From Clostridiaceae bacterium (GTDB lineage Bacteria > Bacillota > Clostridia > DSM-8532): a DNA stretch of 34,391 nucleotides. How positions within the stretch are numbered: position 1 is the stretch's first letter; every line of letters begins with the position of its first letter. Below are positions 1-10,432 of the stretch, one piece after another. The notes beneath the pieces were generated by a model. That model had not been told where the DNA came from, did not search any database, and was given only the letters and a program-made list of their open reading frames with translations. Position numbers and translations under genes: made by a program. The stretch covers positions 1 to 34,391 of the forward strand of contig JAAYNX010000219.1 in the NCBI GenBank assembly GCA_012520615.1, in the 5' to 3' direction.

Positions 1-61
1 GCTAGATTCAGGTTCTAGTGTCCGCAAGGACGTGCGGGTTCAAATCCCGCCTTTCGCACCA
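1..61 (+). tRNA. tRNA-Leu(CAG), 3' portion (5' end outside window)
   Basis: Anticodon stem-loop CTAGA-TTCAGGT-TCTAG gives anticodon CAG; long variable arm (GTCCGCAAGGAC); T arm CGGGTTCAAATCCCG; acceptor strand CTTTCGC plus A and encoded CCA. Confidence 0.9.
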
Positions 62-97
62 AGGCTTCCAAGGTTTATACCGAGGAAGTCTTTTTTG
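62..97 (+). terminator. Rho-independent terminator after tRNA-Leu
   Basis: GGCTTCC...GGAAGTC stem (one G.T) followed by TTTTTT. Confidence 0.65.
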
Positions 98-245
98 TTT
101 GCTCAGCTTACACATAAAAGCTTCTTAAATAAAATAAAAAATCAATTTAAAGCAATTATTTCAGACAAACGAAGACAAAAACAGTATATAATTAAAGAGC
201 AAACCTAAAGTAGTATTTATTTTCGCCCCTAAGGAGTAATTAAAC

Positions 246-1409
246 ATGAAGAAAAAAAGAAGAGGTATAATTACAGTAATAATTATCGCTATATTTGTCT
301 TAACAATAGTAATTGTAAATAGTCAAAGCAAAGATAAAACTTTAACTGTTAAAACTGTTGAAGTAGTAAAAGGTGACGTGGAAACTATATTATCTACTAA
401 CGCCTTAATACAATCAAAAAAAACAAAAGAATATATGGGTAAGGCACAATACACGGTAGATAGTGTAAATTTTGAAGTAGGTGATAAGGTTAAAGCAGGA
501 GATGTTTTATTAACATATAAAACTAAAGATTACGAAAATGCCGTTCTGCAAGCTCGTATTCAATATGATAACGCACTGCTTAACAAAGCCGAGCTTTTAG
601 AACAAAAGAAAGATATTGAAGACGAAATTAAAAAACTGGATGAAGAGATATTTATACTTGACGGAAGCAGTAACCCTGAAGATATTGCAAAACTTCAAAC
701 TCTAATACAGGCAAGAAAGAACATACAGGAAATAAATGATGAAAAGATAATGCTTATTGATAATTCAATTGAGCTTGCGAAATTGCAGCTAGATACATAT
801 ACCGACACGCTAAACGAAGCATTGGAAGGAATTGTAGCCGAATTTGACGGGGTTGTTACACAAGTTAATGCTACCGAATCCTTGCCATTAAGTATGGCAC
901 AGCCTGCTTTTGTTGTACAACAGCTCGATAACCTAAAAGGAGTTATAAAACTTGGAAAATTTGATGCTGCAAAAATTCAATTAGGGCAAAAGGTCACATT
1001 AAAATACGAGTCATATAAATATGAAGGTACAGTATCGTTTATTGAGCCGGTAGCATCAAAGGATATCACTATGGGCGCAACCGATGCTACCATTGTGGCG
1101 GAAATTGATATAATCAACCCCGATGAACATCTAAAAATCAATTTTGATGTAGATACAGATATATCAGTAGCTAAAGTAACACAGGTTCTGAAACTTCCTA
1201 CCGAGTGCCTGAAATACAGCAAAGACGATACAAGCGTATTTGTGCTTAAAGAAAGCATTGCAGTCTTAACCCCCATAGAAATAGGAATTCAATCAGACAC
1301 AGAAGTAGAAGTAATAAAAGGGCTATCAGAAGGAGATATTGTAATTTCAACACCCGCTGAATATATTACCGATGGAATAGCAGTTATACCGGAAGGTGAT
1401 ATAAAATGA
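246..1409 (+). CDS. HlyD/MacA-like periplasmic adaptor (efflux membrane fusion protein)
   Basis: N-terminal TM segment, biotinyl-lipoyl-like segment (VNFEVGDKVKAGDVLLTY), coiled coil, C-terminal EVIKGLSEGDIVI; RBS aaggag; 4 bp overlap with downstream ABC ATPase. Confidence 0.88.
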   Translation: MKKKRRGIITVIIIAIFVLTIVIVNSQSKDKTLTVKTVEVVKGDVETILSTNALIQSKKTKEYMGKAQYTVDSVNFEVGDKVKAGDVLLTYKTKDYENAVLQARIQYDNALLNKAELLEQKKDIEDEIKKLDEEIFILDGSSNPEDIAKLQTLIQARKNIQEINDEKIMLIDNSIELAKLQLDTYTDTLNEALEGIVAEFDGVVTQVNATESLPLSMAQPAFVVQQLDNLKGVIKLGKFDAAKIQLGQKVTLKYESYKYEGTVSFIEPVASKDITMGATDATIVAEIDIINPDEHLKINFDVDTDISVAKVTQVLKLPTECLKYSKDDTSVFVLKESIAVLTPIEIGIQSDTEVEVIKGLSEGDIVISTPAEYITDGIAVIPEGDIK

Positions 1410-2098
1410 TTAAAATAGACAATATTATTAAAACTTATACAACGGGAAAAATTAATTTAACAGCGTTAAAAGGTGTATCATTAAGTGTTAAGCCTGGAGA
1501 GTTTGTCACTATAATGGGGCCTTCCGGATGCGGTAAATCTACGTTAATGAATGTATTAGGCTGTCTTGATAAAATGTCATCAGGTAAGTATGTTCTTAAC
1601 GGTAAGGATATATCGGGATTAGTTGATAATGATCTGGCAGAAATACGATGCAGAGAAATTGGCTTTGTTTTTCAATCTTTTAATCTTCTACCTCGTATGA
1701 GTATTCTTGAAAATGTTGAGCTCCCTATGGTTTACGCGGGGGTGCCTAAAAAAGAAAGAAGAGAAAAGGCTCTGGAGGCATTAAGAAGAGTGGATTTAGC
1801 AGATCGTGTAAAACATCGCCCAAATGAAATATCAGGCGGGCAAAAGCAAAGAGTTGCTATTGCAAGGGCAATTGTAAACAATCCTTCTGTAATTTTAGCC
1901 GATGAACCTACAGGAAATTTGGATACGAAGGTAACCAAAGAAATTATGAAGATTATCCAACAGCTTAATAATGATGGTGCTACTGTTTTATTGGTTACTC
2001 ATGAGCCGGAAGTCGCACAATATTCGAAGCGAATCATACATATGCGAGATGGTGAGATAATTGACGATAATGAGGTTATTGATCGTATAGTTTTTTGA
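1406..2098 (+). CDS. ABC transporter ATP-binding protein (MacB/LolD-type)
   Basis: Walker [10 protein letters not shown], signature [15 protein letters not shown], Walker [14 protein letters not shown]-loop VTHE. Confidence 0.95.
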   Translation: MIKIDNIIKTYTTGKINLTALKGVSLSVKPGEFVTIMGPSGCGKSTLMNVLGCLDKMSSGKYVLNGKDISGLVDNDLAEIRCREIGFVFQSFNLLPRMSILENVELPMVYAGVPKKERREKALEALRRVDLADRVKHRPNEISGGQKQRVAIARAIVNNPSVILADEPTGNLDTKVTKEIMKIIQQLNNDGATVLLVTHEPEVAQYSKRIIHMRDGEIIDDNEVIDRIVF

Positions 2099-2112
2099 AA
2101 GGGCAAAATTAT

Positions 2113-3324
2113 ATGAATTTATTCGAAAATATAAAAATGGCCATAGATAGTATAATATCTAATAAAATGCGTTCCTTCCTTACAATGCTGGGCATAATAA
2201 TCGGAATCAGCTCAGTAATTGCTATTGTCTCATTGGGTGAGGGTGGGCAAAACACAATAACAGGTGAATTTGAAAAAATTGGTGTAGCTACAATAAAAAT
2301 AACTGTTAAAACAGCTGAGGCCGAAAAAAGCGATTTTATTACCTATAAGGATGTTGGGCAAATAAAAGATAAAATTAGCTATGTAAAATATGCAACTCCT
2401 TATACATATAAACAGGGGACAGCAAACTCTGAAAGAAAATCTAAATCAGCTATGTTTGTTGGCTGCAACGAGGATATGTATTACATTGATAATATAGAGC
2501 TATTATATGGTCGTTTCTTTAACAATATAGAATTTGAGGAAGGTAGAGCAGTGGTCGTAATTGACGAAACCGCTGCAAAGAGCTTTTTTGGAACAATCGA
2601 TGTAGTTGGTAATACCATAAATATTGGGCCAACTACAAGTACGAAAAAAGCAACTATTGTCGGTGTTTTAAAAAGCCAGTTTGGAATGTTTGAAGGTATG
2701 GTGGATGATGACATGCCGGCCTTTATATACGTACCAGGAACATATCTCGATATACTTTATTCAACACAAAGCCAAATAAGTGAAATGTATATAATGGCTG
2801 ATTCGAAAGATAATGCAGAGGCAGCAGGAATATTAGCTAAAAATATGCTTATGAATAGACATGGAAATCGTGACCGAGATCTATACAAAGCTGAAAGTCT
2901 AATGAAGCAATTAGACCAGATAAACACAGTTGTAGGGATTTTTACAGCGTTTATAGCCGCTGTTGCTGCAATTTCTTTGTTAGTGGGCGGGGTAGGTGTT
3001 ATGAATATTATGCTGGTTTCGGTAACTGAGCGAACACGGGAAATTGGCATAAGAAAAGCTATTGGAGCGAAGACCTCAAACATTATGTTTCAATTTCTCA
3101 CCGAATCTGTAATTATTTCTTGTATAGGTGGAATAATCGGTTTAATTTTAGGTGTAAGTGGCGCTTATCTATTAGGCCGGCTTGCCGGTATAACACCTTC
3201 AGTTTCTCCGCAAATAATTATAATATCTATAGGCTTTGCTTCAGCTGTGGGCATCTTTTTTGGCATATATCCTGCAAAGAAAGCCGCAAAACTTGATCCT
3301 ATAGAAGCTTTACGCTACGAATAG
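2113..3324 (+). CDS. MacB/FtsX-family ABC transporter permease
   Basis: MacB N-terminal core plus FtsX C-terminus (GGVGVMNIMLVSVTERTREIGIRKAIGAK). ATG at 2113 has better RBS placement than the TTG at 2095. Confidence 0.92.
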   Translation: MNLFENIKMAIDSIISNKMRSFLTMLGIIIGISSVIAIVSLGEGGQNTITGEFEKIGVATIKITVKTAEAEKSDFITYKDVGQIKDKISYVKYATPYTYKQGTANSERKSKSAMFVGCNEDMYYIDNIELLYGRFFNNIEFEEGRAVVVIDETAAKSFFGTIDVVGNTINIGPTTSTKKATIVGVLKSQFGMFEGMVDDDMPAFIYVPGTYLDILYSTQSQISEMYIMADSKDNAEAAGILAKNMLMNRHGNRDRDLYKAESLMKQLDQINTVVGIFTAFIAAVAAISLLVGGVGVMNIMLVSVTERTREIGIRKAIGAKTSNIMFQFLTESVIISCIGGIIGLILGVSGAYLLGRLAGITPSVSPQIIIISIGFASAVGIFFGIYPAKKAAKLDPIEALRYE

Positions 3325-3342
3325 TAAATATTAAAATAGAAT

Positions 3343-3383
3343 AAACTGTCTCAATCTTTTAATTATGCTTGAGCAGTTTTTTT
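3343..3383 (+). terminator. Rho-independent terminator after the macAB-like operon
   Basis: AAACTGTCTCAA...TTGAGCAGTTT stem (one bulge) followed by a T-run. Confidence 0.8.
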
Positions 3384-3416
3384 ATTTATTATAATGATTT
3401 TAATAGTATCAAATAA

Positions 3417-3467
3417 TAATGTTATTAACCCTCACAAGAGTATTAATTGTAAGGATTAATAACATTA
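3417..3467. repeat. 12-bp perfect inverted repeat TAATGTTATTAA / TTAATAACATTA, 27-nt spacer
   Basis: Arms at 3417-3428 and 3456-3467, between the upstream terminator and the acyl-CoA synthetase RBS. Confidence 0.8.
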
Positions 3468-3547
3468 GTCATCATGTACTTTTTTCAATGAAAGTGGTAT
3501 GCTATATATATAATTTCGTCAATATAGTAGAACCCTGGAGGATTCAA

Positions 3548-5401
3548 ATGAGTGAAACTCTAAATTTAATAAAAATTACTGAAGGAAAATCATATTATGA
3601 TGTTCCTAAGATAAATACACTTAAAGAAATGCTTGAAATGTGTGCAAATAAGTACTCTACCAATAGTGCATTTAAGTTTCGTAACGAACCGCGTTTAAAT
3701 ATAATCAATAAAACTTATAGAGAATTTGTTGATGATGTTAATGCCTTAGGTAGTGCTTTATTGAATTTAGGTTTCAAGAATTCCCACATTGCCATAATAG
3801 GTGAAAACCGTTATGAGTGGGTTGTCTCTTATTTAGCTACAATAAATGGGGTAGGAGTGGCTGTTCCTCTTGATAGAATGCTTCCTAAAAATGAAATTGA
3901 ATTAATGCTTGAAAGAGGAGAAGTAGACGTTTTAGTGTATTCTGAGTCTTTTGAGGAAATTGTTAATGATATTTCAAAAAATAATACTAGACTAAAAGCC
4001 ATAATTTGTATGAGCCCGAAAACTAAAAACGACATCAATAATTCGGTTTCCTTTTCTTTCGACCAATTAGTTAAAGAAGGCCAAGAACTTATAAAATCAG
4101 GTTATAACGAGTATATAAATTCAGAACCCGACCCAGATGCGCTAAGTGTTTTATTATTTACTTCAGGCACATCTGCTAGCTCAAAGGCAGTTATGTTGAG
4201 CCATGGCAATATATGCTCAGATATTATGTCTCTTGGTGGAGTTGTCCATTTTGAGCCGGGAGATTCGGTGCTATCTATTCTTCCTTTACATCATACCTTT
4301 GAGAATACTACCGGGCTATTGTTCCCACTATTTTTAGGAATGACAGTTTCGATTTGTGACGGTCTTAAATACCTTTCAAAAAATTTAACAGAATATCAGC
4401 CTGATTGTCTTATAGGAGTTCCCTTAATTTTTGATAAGTTTAAGCGTAAAATTTTAGATGAAATAAAGAAAAAAGATATGGAAAAAAAGATTAATATCCT
4501 TATGAGCATTACTAAATCTCTTTCATATCTTGGCTTGGATATACGCCGAAAGATATTTAAAAAACTATTAGAGCCGTTTGGAGGAAAGCTGAGAGTTATC
4601 GTAACCGGCGGTGCAGCAATGGAGAATGATACTACAAAATTCTATGAGAATATTGGAGTAAAAGTATACCAAGGCTATGGTCTTACCGAAACATCACCAG
4701 TTGTGGCAGGAGGAAACGATCGCGTTCGTAAAACAGGTACTTGTGGCAATCCTTTGCCAGGCGTTAAAATAGCAATTGCAAATCCTGATATCAACGGGTC
4801 AGGCGAACTTGTGATAAAAGGAAATAATGTAATGCTGGGATACTGGAAAAATACAGAAGCGACTAAAGAAGCAATTGTAGACGGTTGGTTTCATACCGGT
4901 GATTTGGGTTCTATTGATAAAAAGGGCCTAATAAAGGTAACTGGGCGAGTTAAAACCATGATTGTATTAAACAACGGTAAAAAGGTCTTTCCGGAAGAAC
5001 TGGAGAATCATATTAATAAAGTACCTTATGTAAAGGAATCTCTGGTATGGGGCGAACCTACAAAGGAAGGTACCGTAGAAATCTGCGCTAAGATAATTCT
5101 GGATAAAGAAAATATTACCGAGGTTGTTCAATCACCTGATGATGAAGGTGCTATTAAAAAGATACTGGATAATGCAATAAAGGAAATCAACAAGCTAATG
5201 CCCGTATATAAAACAATCCGTTATTATGTTTTTGGTTATGAGGAATTAATAAAAACTACAACCATGAAAGTAAAGCGTTACGTGGAAACAGATCAGATGA
5301 GAATCTTATTTAATCACTTGACGACTTCAATTAAAAACGCAGCAGGTAAAAATATAGACAAATTAAAAGAAATGTTTGCAAAAGGAGCTGAAAATTGTTA
5401 A
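3548..5401 (+). CDS. Long-chain acyl-CoA synthetase / AMP-binding protein
   Basis: LLFTSGTSASSKAVMLSHGN (P-loop), YQGYGLTETSPVV, GWFHTGDLG, GRVKTMIVLNNGKKVFPEELE; RBS ctggagg before ATG 3548 (ORF track starts upstream at 3419). Confidence 0.92.
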   Translation: MSETLNLIKITEGKSYYDVPKINTLKEMLEMCANKYSTNSAFKFRNEPRLNIINKTYREFVDDVNALGSALLNLGFKNSHIAIIGENRYEWVVSYLATINGVGVAVPLDRMLPKNEIELMLERGEVDVLVYSESFEEIVNDISKNNTRLKAIICMSPKTKNDINNSVSFSFDQLVKEGQELIKSGYNEYINSEPDPDALSVLLFTSGTSASSKAVMLSHGNICSDIMSLGGVVHFEPGDSVLSILPLHHTFENTTGLLFPLFLGMTVSICDGLKYLSKNLTEYQPDCLIGVPLIFDKFKRKILDEIKKKDMEKKINILMSITKSLSYLGLDIRRKIFKKLLEPFGGKLRVIVTGGAAMENDTTKFYENIGVKVYQGYGLTETSPVVAGGNDRVRKTGTCGNPLPGVKIAIANPDINGSGELVIKGNNVMLGYWKNTEATKEAIVDGWFHTGDLGSIDKKGLIKVTGRVKTMIVLNNGKKVFPEELENHINKVPYVKESLVWGEPTKEGTVEICAKIILDKENITEVVQSPDDEGAIKKILDNAIKEINKLMPVYKTIRYYVFGYEELIKTTTMKVKRYVETDQMRILFNHLTTSIKNAAGKNIDKLKEMFAKGAENC

Positions 5402-5410
5402 ATATATTGT

Positions 5411-5445
5411 AAAAAGGGTAGAGGTGTCTATCCTTTTTATTTATT
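5411..5445 (+). terminator. Rho-independent terminator after acyl-CoA synthetase gene
   Basis: AAAAAGGGTAGA-GGTG-TCTATCCTTTTT stem-loop. Confidence 0.75.
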
Positions 5446-5471
5446 TTTACTAATAATTATTGTAGGATAAC

Positions 5472-5500
5472 TTGTATACAAAAAACAATTGTATTATAAT
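5472..5500 (+). promoter_or_regulatory. Predicted sigmaA-type promoter of pta-ackA (TTGTAT-N17-TATAAT)
   Basis: -35 TTGTAT at 5472-5477 and -10 TATAAT at 5495-5500, 17-bp spacer; -35 lies within the palindrome TTGTATACAA. Confidence 0.65.
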
Positions 5501-5592
5501 CTTATAGGCATCTTAAATCATTTATACATAACATAATATTTTTTTATTATGTACAATAATGCTTAAACGCTGAATGACTTTGATGCCTTAAG
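5501..5592. other. Structured region in the probable pta 5' leader (nested inverted repeats)
   Basis: CTTA-t-AGGCATC (5501-5512) pairs with GATGCCTTAAG (5582-5592); AAATCATT (5515-5522) pairs with AATGACTT (5573-5580, one mismatch); ACATAATA/TATTATGT hairpin at 5531-5552. Confidence 0.6.
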
Positions 5593-5674
5593 TACTATTG
5601 TCATAATTTATATATATTTTTATTTAACCTTAATGGAATACTTAACAACATAAGCATCGAAAGGAGCAATCTAA

Positions 5675-6673
<999 letters not shown>

Positions 6674-6695
6674 GATTATATAGGGGGATAAGCAC

Positions 6696-7895
6696 ATGAA
6701 AATTCTGGTTGTAAACGCAGGCAGTTCATCATTAAAATATCAATTAATAAGCATGACAGAAGAGGTTGTTTTAGCTAAAGGACTTTGCGATCGTATCGGA
6801 TTGCCCGGTTCACTTATTAAGCATAAAACTTTTGACGATAGAGCAGTCACAAAAGAAATAGAAATGAAAGACCATAAAGATGCGATAGCTTCTCTTATAA
6901 GAGTATTAACCCATGAGCAATGGGGTGTTATAAAAACCCTTGATGAGATCAAGGCAGTTGGTCATAGAGTAGTTCATGGCGGAGAAAAGTTCTTTAAATC
7001 TGTAGTTATAGACGAAGAAGTTATGAAAACACTTGAAGAATGTGTAGAATTAGCTCCGCTACATAATCCTCCAAACATTACAGGTATTAAAGCATGCAAG
7101 CATAACATGCCTAATGTTCCGCAGATAGCCGTGTTTGATACAGCTTTTCATCAGACTATGCCAAAGAAAGCTTTTATTTATGCTCTTCCTTACGAGTATT
7201 ACAAAAAATATAAGCTACGTAAATATGGTTTTCACGGAACCAGCCATAAATATGTTTCTGAACGTGCAGCACACCTGCTTGGCAGACCAACAGATAAGTT
7301 GAAAATAGTCACATGTCATCTGGGTAATGGCTCCAGTATTGCAGCAGTTGATTGCGGCAAGACTGTTGACACTTCCATGGGCTTTACTCCACTGGACGGT
7401 TTGGCTATGGGAACCCGCTGCGGTACTATTGATCCTGCAGTTGTTACTTATATTATGAATAAGGAAGGCCTGACTACTGAACAGATGGATGCTATTATGA
7501 ATAAAGAATCAGGTGTTCTGGCTATTTCCGGAGTAAGCAGTGATTTCAGAGATTTAGACACAGCGGTTGAACAAGGTAACGAAAGAGCAAAACTTGCACT
7601 TGAAGTTTTTGCATATCAGGTTAAAAAGTTTATCGGTTCTTATGCATGTGCTATGGGTGGCTTGGACGCAATAGTATTTACAGCAGGAATTGGCGAGAAT
7701 AATGGTGTAATGCGTACTATGGTATGTGAAGGTCTTGAATTTTTAGGAGTATCAATAGACGAAACTAAAAATAATACAAGAGGAATAGAAATAGATGTAA
7801 GTAAAGATGATGCAAAGGTAAGAGTACTTGTAATTCCTACCAACGAAGAGCTTGCAATAGCCAAAGAAACGAAAAAATTAGTTTGCGAATGTTGA
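6696..7895 (+). CDS. ackA: Acetate kinase
   Basis: [59 protein letters not shown]. Confidence 0.97.
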   Translation: MKILVVNAGSSSLKYQLISMTEEVVLAKGLCDRIGLPGSLIKHKTFDDRAVTKEIEMKDHKDAIASLIRVLTHEQWGVIKTLDEIKAVGHRVVHGGEKFFKSVVIDEEVMKTLEECVELAPLHNPPNITGIKACKHNMPNVPQIAVFDTAFHQTMPKKAFIYALPYEYYKKYKLRKYGFHGTSHKYVSERAAHLLGRPTDKLKIVTCHLGNGSSIAAVDCGKTVDTSMGFTPLDGLAMGTRCGTIDPAVVTYIMNKEGLTTEQMDAIMNKESGVLAISGVSSDFRDLDTAVEQGNERAKLALEVFAYQVKKFIGSYACAMGGLDAIVFTAGIGENNGVMRTMVCEGLEFLGVSIDETKNNTRGIEIDVSKDDAKVRVLVIPTNEELAIAKETKKLVCEC

Positions 7896-7921
7896 CAAGG
7901 CTAAATGTAAACTATAAAATT

Positions 7922-7954
7922 GGAAGGTAAAGGGCTAGCCCTTTACCTTTTTTA
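7922..7954 (+). terminator. Rho-independent terminator after ackA
   Basis: Perfect AAGGTAAAGGGCTAGCCCTTTACCTT palindrome followed by TTTT. Confidence 0.85.
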
Positions 7955-8004
7955 TATGCATATACTTTATTATAAATGGGTTTAGAGCCCCTTTTGGAGG
8001 AAAT

Positions 8005-9354
8005 ATGAAAGTATGTAAATTTGGCGGAACATCAATGGCTACCAGTGAGCAGATAAGAAAAGTCTGTTCTATTATTACAAGTGATAAAGATAGGCGTGTG
8101 GTTGTCGTATCGGCACCAGGAAAACGATTCGATGATGATATCAAGGTAACCGATTTGCTTATTGACTGTGCAAATAAGTATCTATCAAATGGAGATTATA
8201 CTACGGTACTTAATCAGATTATTGATCGGTACGCTGAAATAGCAAAAGATTTAGGTCTTAATGATCATATTATCAAAGACATCGAGAATAATTTAAAAAC
8301 GAGGGTTTCCTTGAGTTATAATTCTGCAGAAAAATTTATGGATCGCATGAAAGCTGCAGGGGAAGATAATGCCGCTCGACTTGTTGCCAATTATATGGAA
8401 AGCCAAGGGATAACCGCCCAGTATATGAATCCAAAAGATGCTGGCTTGTTTTTAAGTGATGAGTATGGAAATGCAAGAGTATTATCTCAATCATTCAAAA
8501 ACCTTGCAAAATTACGAGATATCGAAGGAATCATTATTTTCCCCGGATTTTTTGGTTATTCATTATCCGGCGAAGTTGTAACTTTCCCACGGGGAGGTTC
8601 GGATATTACGGGCTCTATTTTAGCAGCAGCATTAGAGGTTGATGTGTATGAGAATTTTACCGATGTAGACTCTGTATTTGTTGCAAGTCCTAAGCTCATT
8701 AATCATCCGAAGCCAATTTCAGTTCTTACTTACCGTGAGATGCGTGAATTATCATATGCCGGCTTTTCGGTGTTGCATGAAGAAACCTTGGAACCAGTAT
8801 TTCAAAGAGGTGTTCCTGTTAACATCAGGAATACAAATAACCCGGCTTCACCAGGTACCATGATAACCCCAACGCGAGAATTGATAAATTGTCCGATTGC
8901 TGGAATTGCTGGAGATAAGGGCTTTTGCTCCATAAACATAAATAAGTACATGATGAACAGAGAAATTGGATTTGGACGCAAAGTAATGCAAATACTCGAA
9001 GAGGAATGCATTCCTTTTGAGCATATGCCTTCGGGAATTGACGATATTTCAATTATTGTACGCAAAAAATATCTCAATGACGAAAAAAAGAGCCGTATTA
9101 TGGAAAGAATCGCCAAGGAACTACGTGTTGACAGTATAAATCTTGAATATGATTTAGCTTTGGTTATGGTAGTTGGTGAGGGGATGACCTTTACAGTAGG
9201 TGTCTTGAGCCGTATAACAAAAGCCTTGGCAGAAAACAATATCAATATTCGTATGGTAAACCAAGGGTCCTCAGAGGTTAGTATTATGTTTGGTGTTAGC
9301 GAAAAGGATGCCGATAATGCCATAGTAAGTATATATAATGAGTTTTTTAATTAA
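8005..9354 (+). CDS. Aspartate kinase
   Basis: KFGGTSMA N-terminus, PRGGSDITGS, C-terminal ACT-like region (INIRMVNQGSSEVSIMFGV). Confidence 0.94.
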   Translation: MKVCKFGGTSMATSEQIRKVCSIITSDKDRRVVVVSAPGKRFDDDIKVTDLLIDCANKYLSNGDYTTVLNQIIDRYAEIAKDLGLNDHIIKDIENNLKTRVSLSYNSAEKFMDRMKAAGEDNAARLVANYMESQGITAQYMNPKDAGLFLSDEYGNARVLSQSFKNLAKLRDIEGIIIFPGFFGYSLSGEVVTFPRGGSDITGSILAAALEVDVYENFTDVDSVFVASPKLINHPKPISVLTYREMRELSYAGFSVLHEETLEPVFQRGVPVNIRNTNNPASPGTMITPTRELINCPIAGIAGDKGFCSININKYMMNREIGFGRKVMQILEEECIPFEHMPSGIDDISIIVRKKYLNDEKKSRIMERIAKELRVDSINLEYDLALVMVVGEGMTFTVGVLSRITKALAENNINIRMVNQGSSEVSIMFGVSEKDADNAIVSIYNEFFN

Positions 9355-9409
9355 TAAGTAATATAATAAAAACAGGATATAATTGTAGTATGGTAGGAGA
9401 TGTATTTTT

Positions 9410-10429
9410 ATGATTTTAGTATTAAAACCCGGAGCTTCCCGGGAACAGACAAATGAACTTTTAAGCCGCATAAAATCTATGGGGCTGGATATACATATTT
9501 CCGTTGGTGTTGACACAACAATAGTAGGTCTTGTGGGTGACACTACCAAACTGGATAGATTGTATTTCTCTTCTTATGACATTGTTCAGAATGTTTTAAA
9601 AGTAACAGAACCATTTAAACAAGCCAATAGGATGTTCCATCCCGGTGACTCTGTATTTGATGTAGAAGGAAGAAAAATTGGGGAAGGAACCTTCGTTATC
9701 ATTTCTGGACCATGCTCGGTTGAAAGTGAAGAGCAGATTGTAACAGTTGCTAAAGAGTTAAAACGTGCCGGAACATCATTTTTAAGGGGTGGAGCCTATA
9801 AACCCAGAACCTCTCCATATAGTTTCCAAGGTCTTGGGCTTGAAGGCTTAGAATTCTTAAAGATTGCCAGAGCCGAAACGGGCTTGCCTATTGTATCGGA
9901 GATAATGTCTACCGATGTGTTGGATAGGTTCGTAGAGGATGTGGATATCATTCAAGTTGGTGCCCGGAATATGCAAAACTTTGTTATGCTGAGGGAATTG
10001 GGCAGAACAAATAAGCCCATACTATTAAAACGTGGATTATCGGCTACTCTTGAAGAATGGCTAATGTCAGCCGAATACATTTTAAGTGAAGGAAATGAAA
10101 AAGTTATACTCTGTGAACGGGGTATCCGAACCTTTGAAACATATACCCGTAATACATTGGATTTAAGTGCTGTTCCAGCAATTAAAAAACTTAGTCATTT
10201 ACCTGTAATAGTTGACCCCAGTCACGGAACCGGAAGGTCGTGGATGGTGGGAACCATGTCTAAAGCAGCTTTGGTGGCCGGAGCCGACGGGGTTGTTATT
10301 GAAGTCCATAATAACCCTAAATGTGCATTAAGCGACGGAGAACAGTCTATTACCCCCGATGAATATTCTTCAATCCTTAAAAAGCTAAAGGAGCTTTCAA
10401 AAGTAGAAGGAAAGCAATTGGAGGTTTAA
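9410..10429 (+). CDS. aroF: 3-deoxy-7-phosphoheptulonate (DAHP) synthase with N-terminal ferredoxin-like domain
   Basis: SGPCSVESEEQI, RGGAYKPRTSPYSFQGLG, DIIQVGARNMQNF, PVIVDPSHGTGR. Confidence 0.95.
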   Translation: MILVLKPGASREQTNELLSRIKSMGLDIHISVGVDTTIVGLVGDTTKLDRLYFSSYDIVQNVLKVTEPFKQANRMFHPGDSVFDVEGRKIGEGTFVIISGPCSVESEEQIVTVAKELKRAGTSFLRGGAYKPRTSPYSFQGLGLEGLEFLKIARAETGLPIVSEIMSTDVLDRFVEDVDIIQVGARNMQNFVMLRELGRTNKPILLKRGLSATLEEWLMSAEYILSEGNEKVILCERGIRTFETYTRNTLDLSAVPAIKKLSHLPVIVDPSHGTGRSWMVGTMSKAALVAGADGVVIEVHNNPKCALSDGEQSITPDEYSSILKKLKELSKVEGKQLEV

Positions 10430-10432
10430 TCC

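Noticed and set aside
2757-3083. 108-aa minus-strand ORF inside the MacB-like permease gene
   Set aside because: Antisense to a well-supported CDS with no recognisable motif.
246-3324. MacAB-like operon as a novel system
   Set aside because: Standard HlyD/ABC/FtsX tripartite arrangement widespread in Firmicutes; no unusual partner gene.
8802-9323. 173-aa minus-strand ORF
   Set aside because: Fully antisense to aspartate kinase, low-complexity Ser/Ile-rich translation, no RBS or domain; an antisense-frame artefact.
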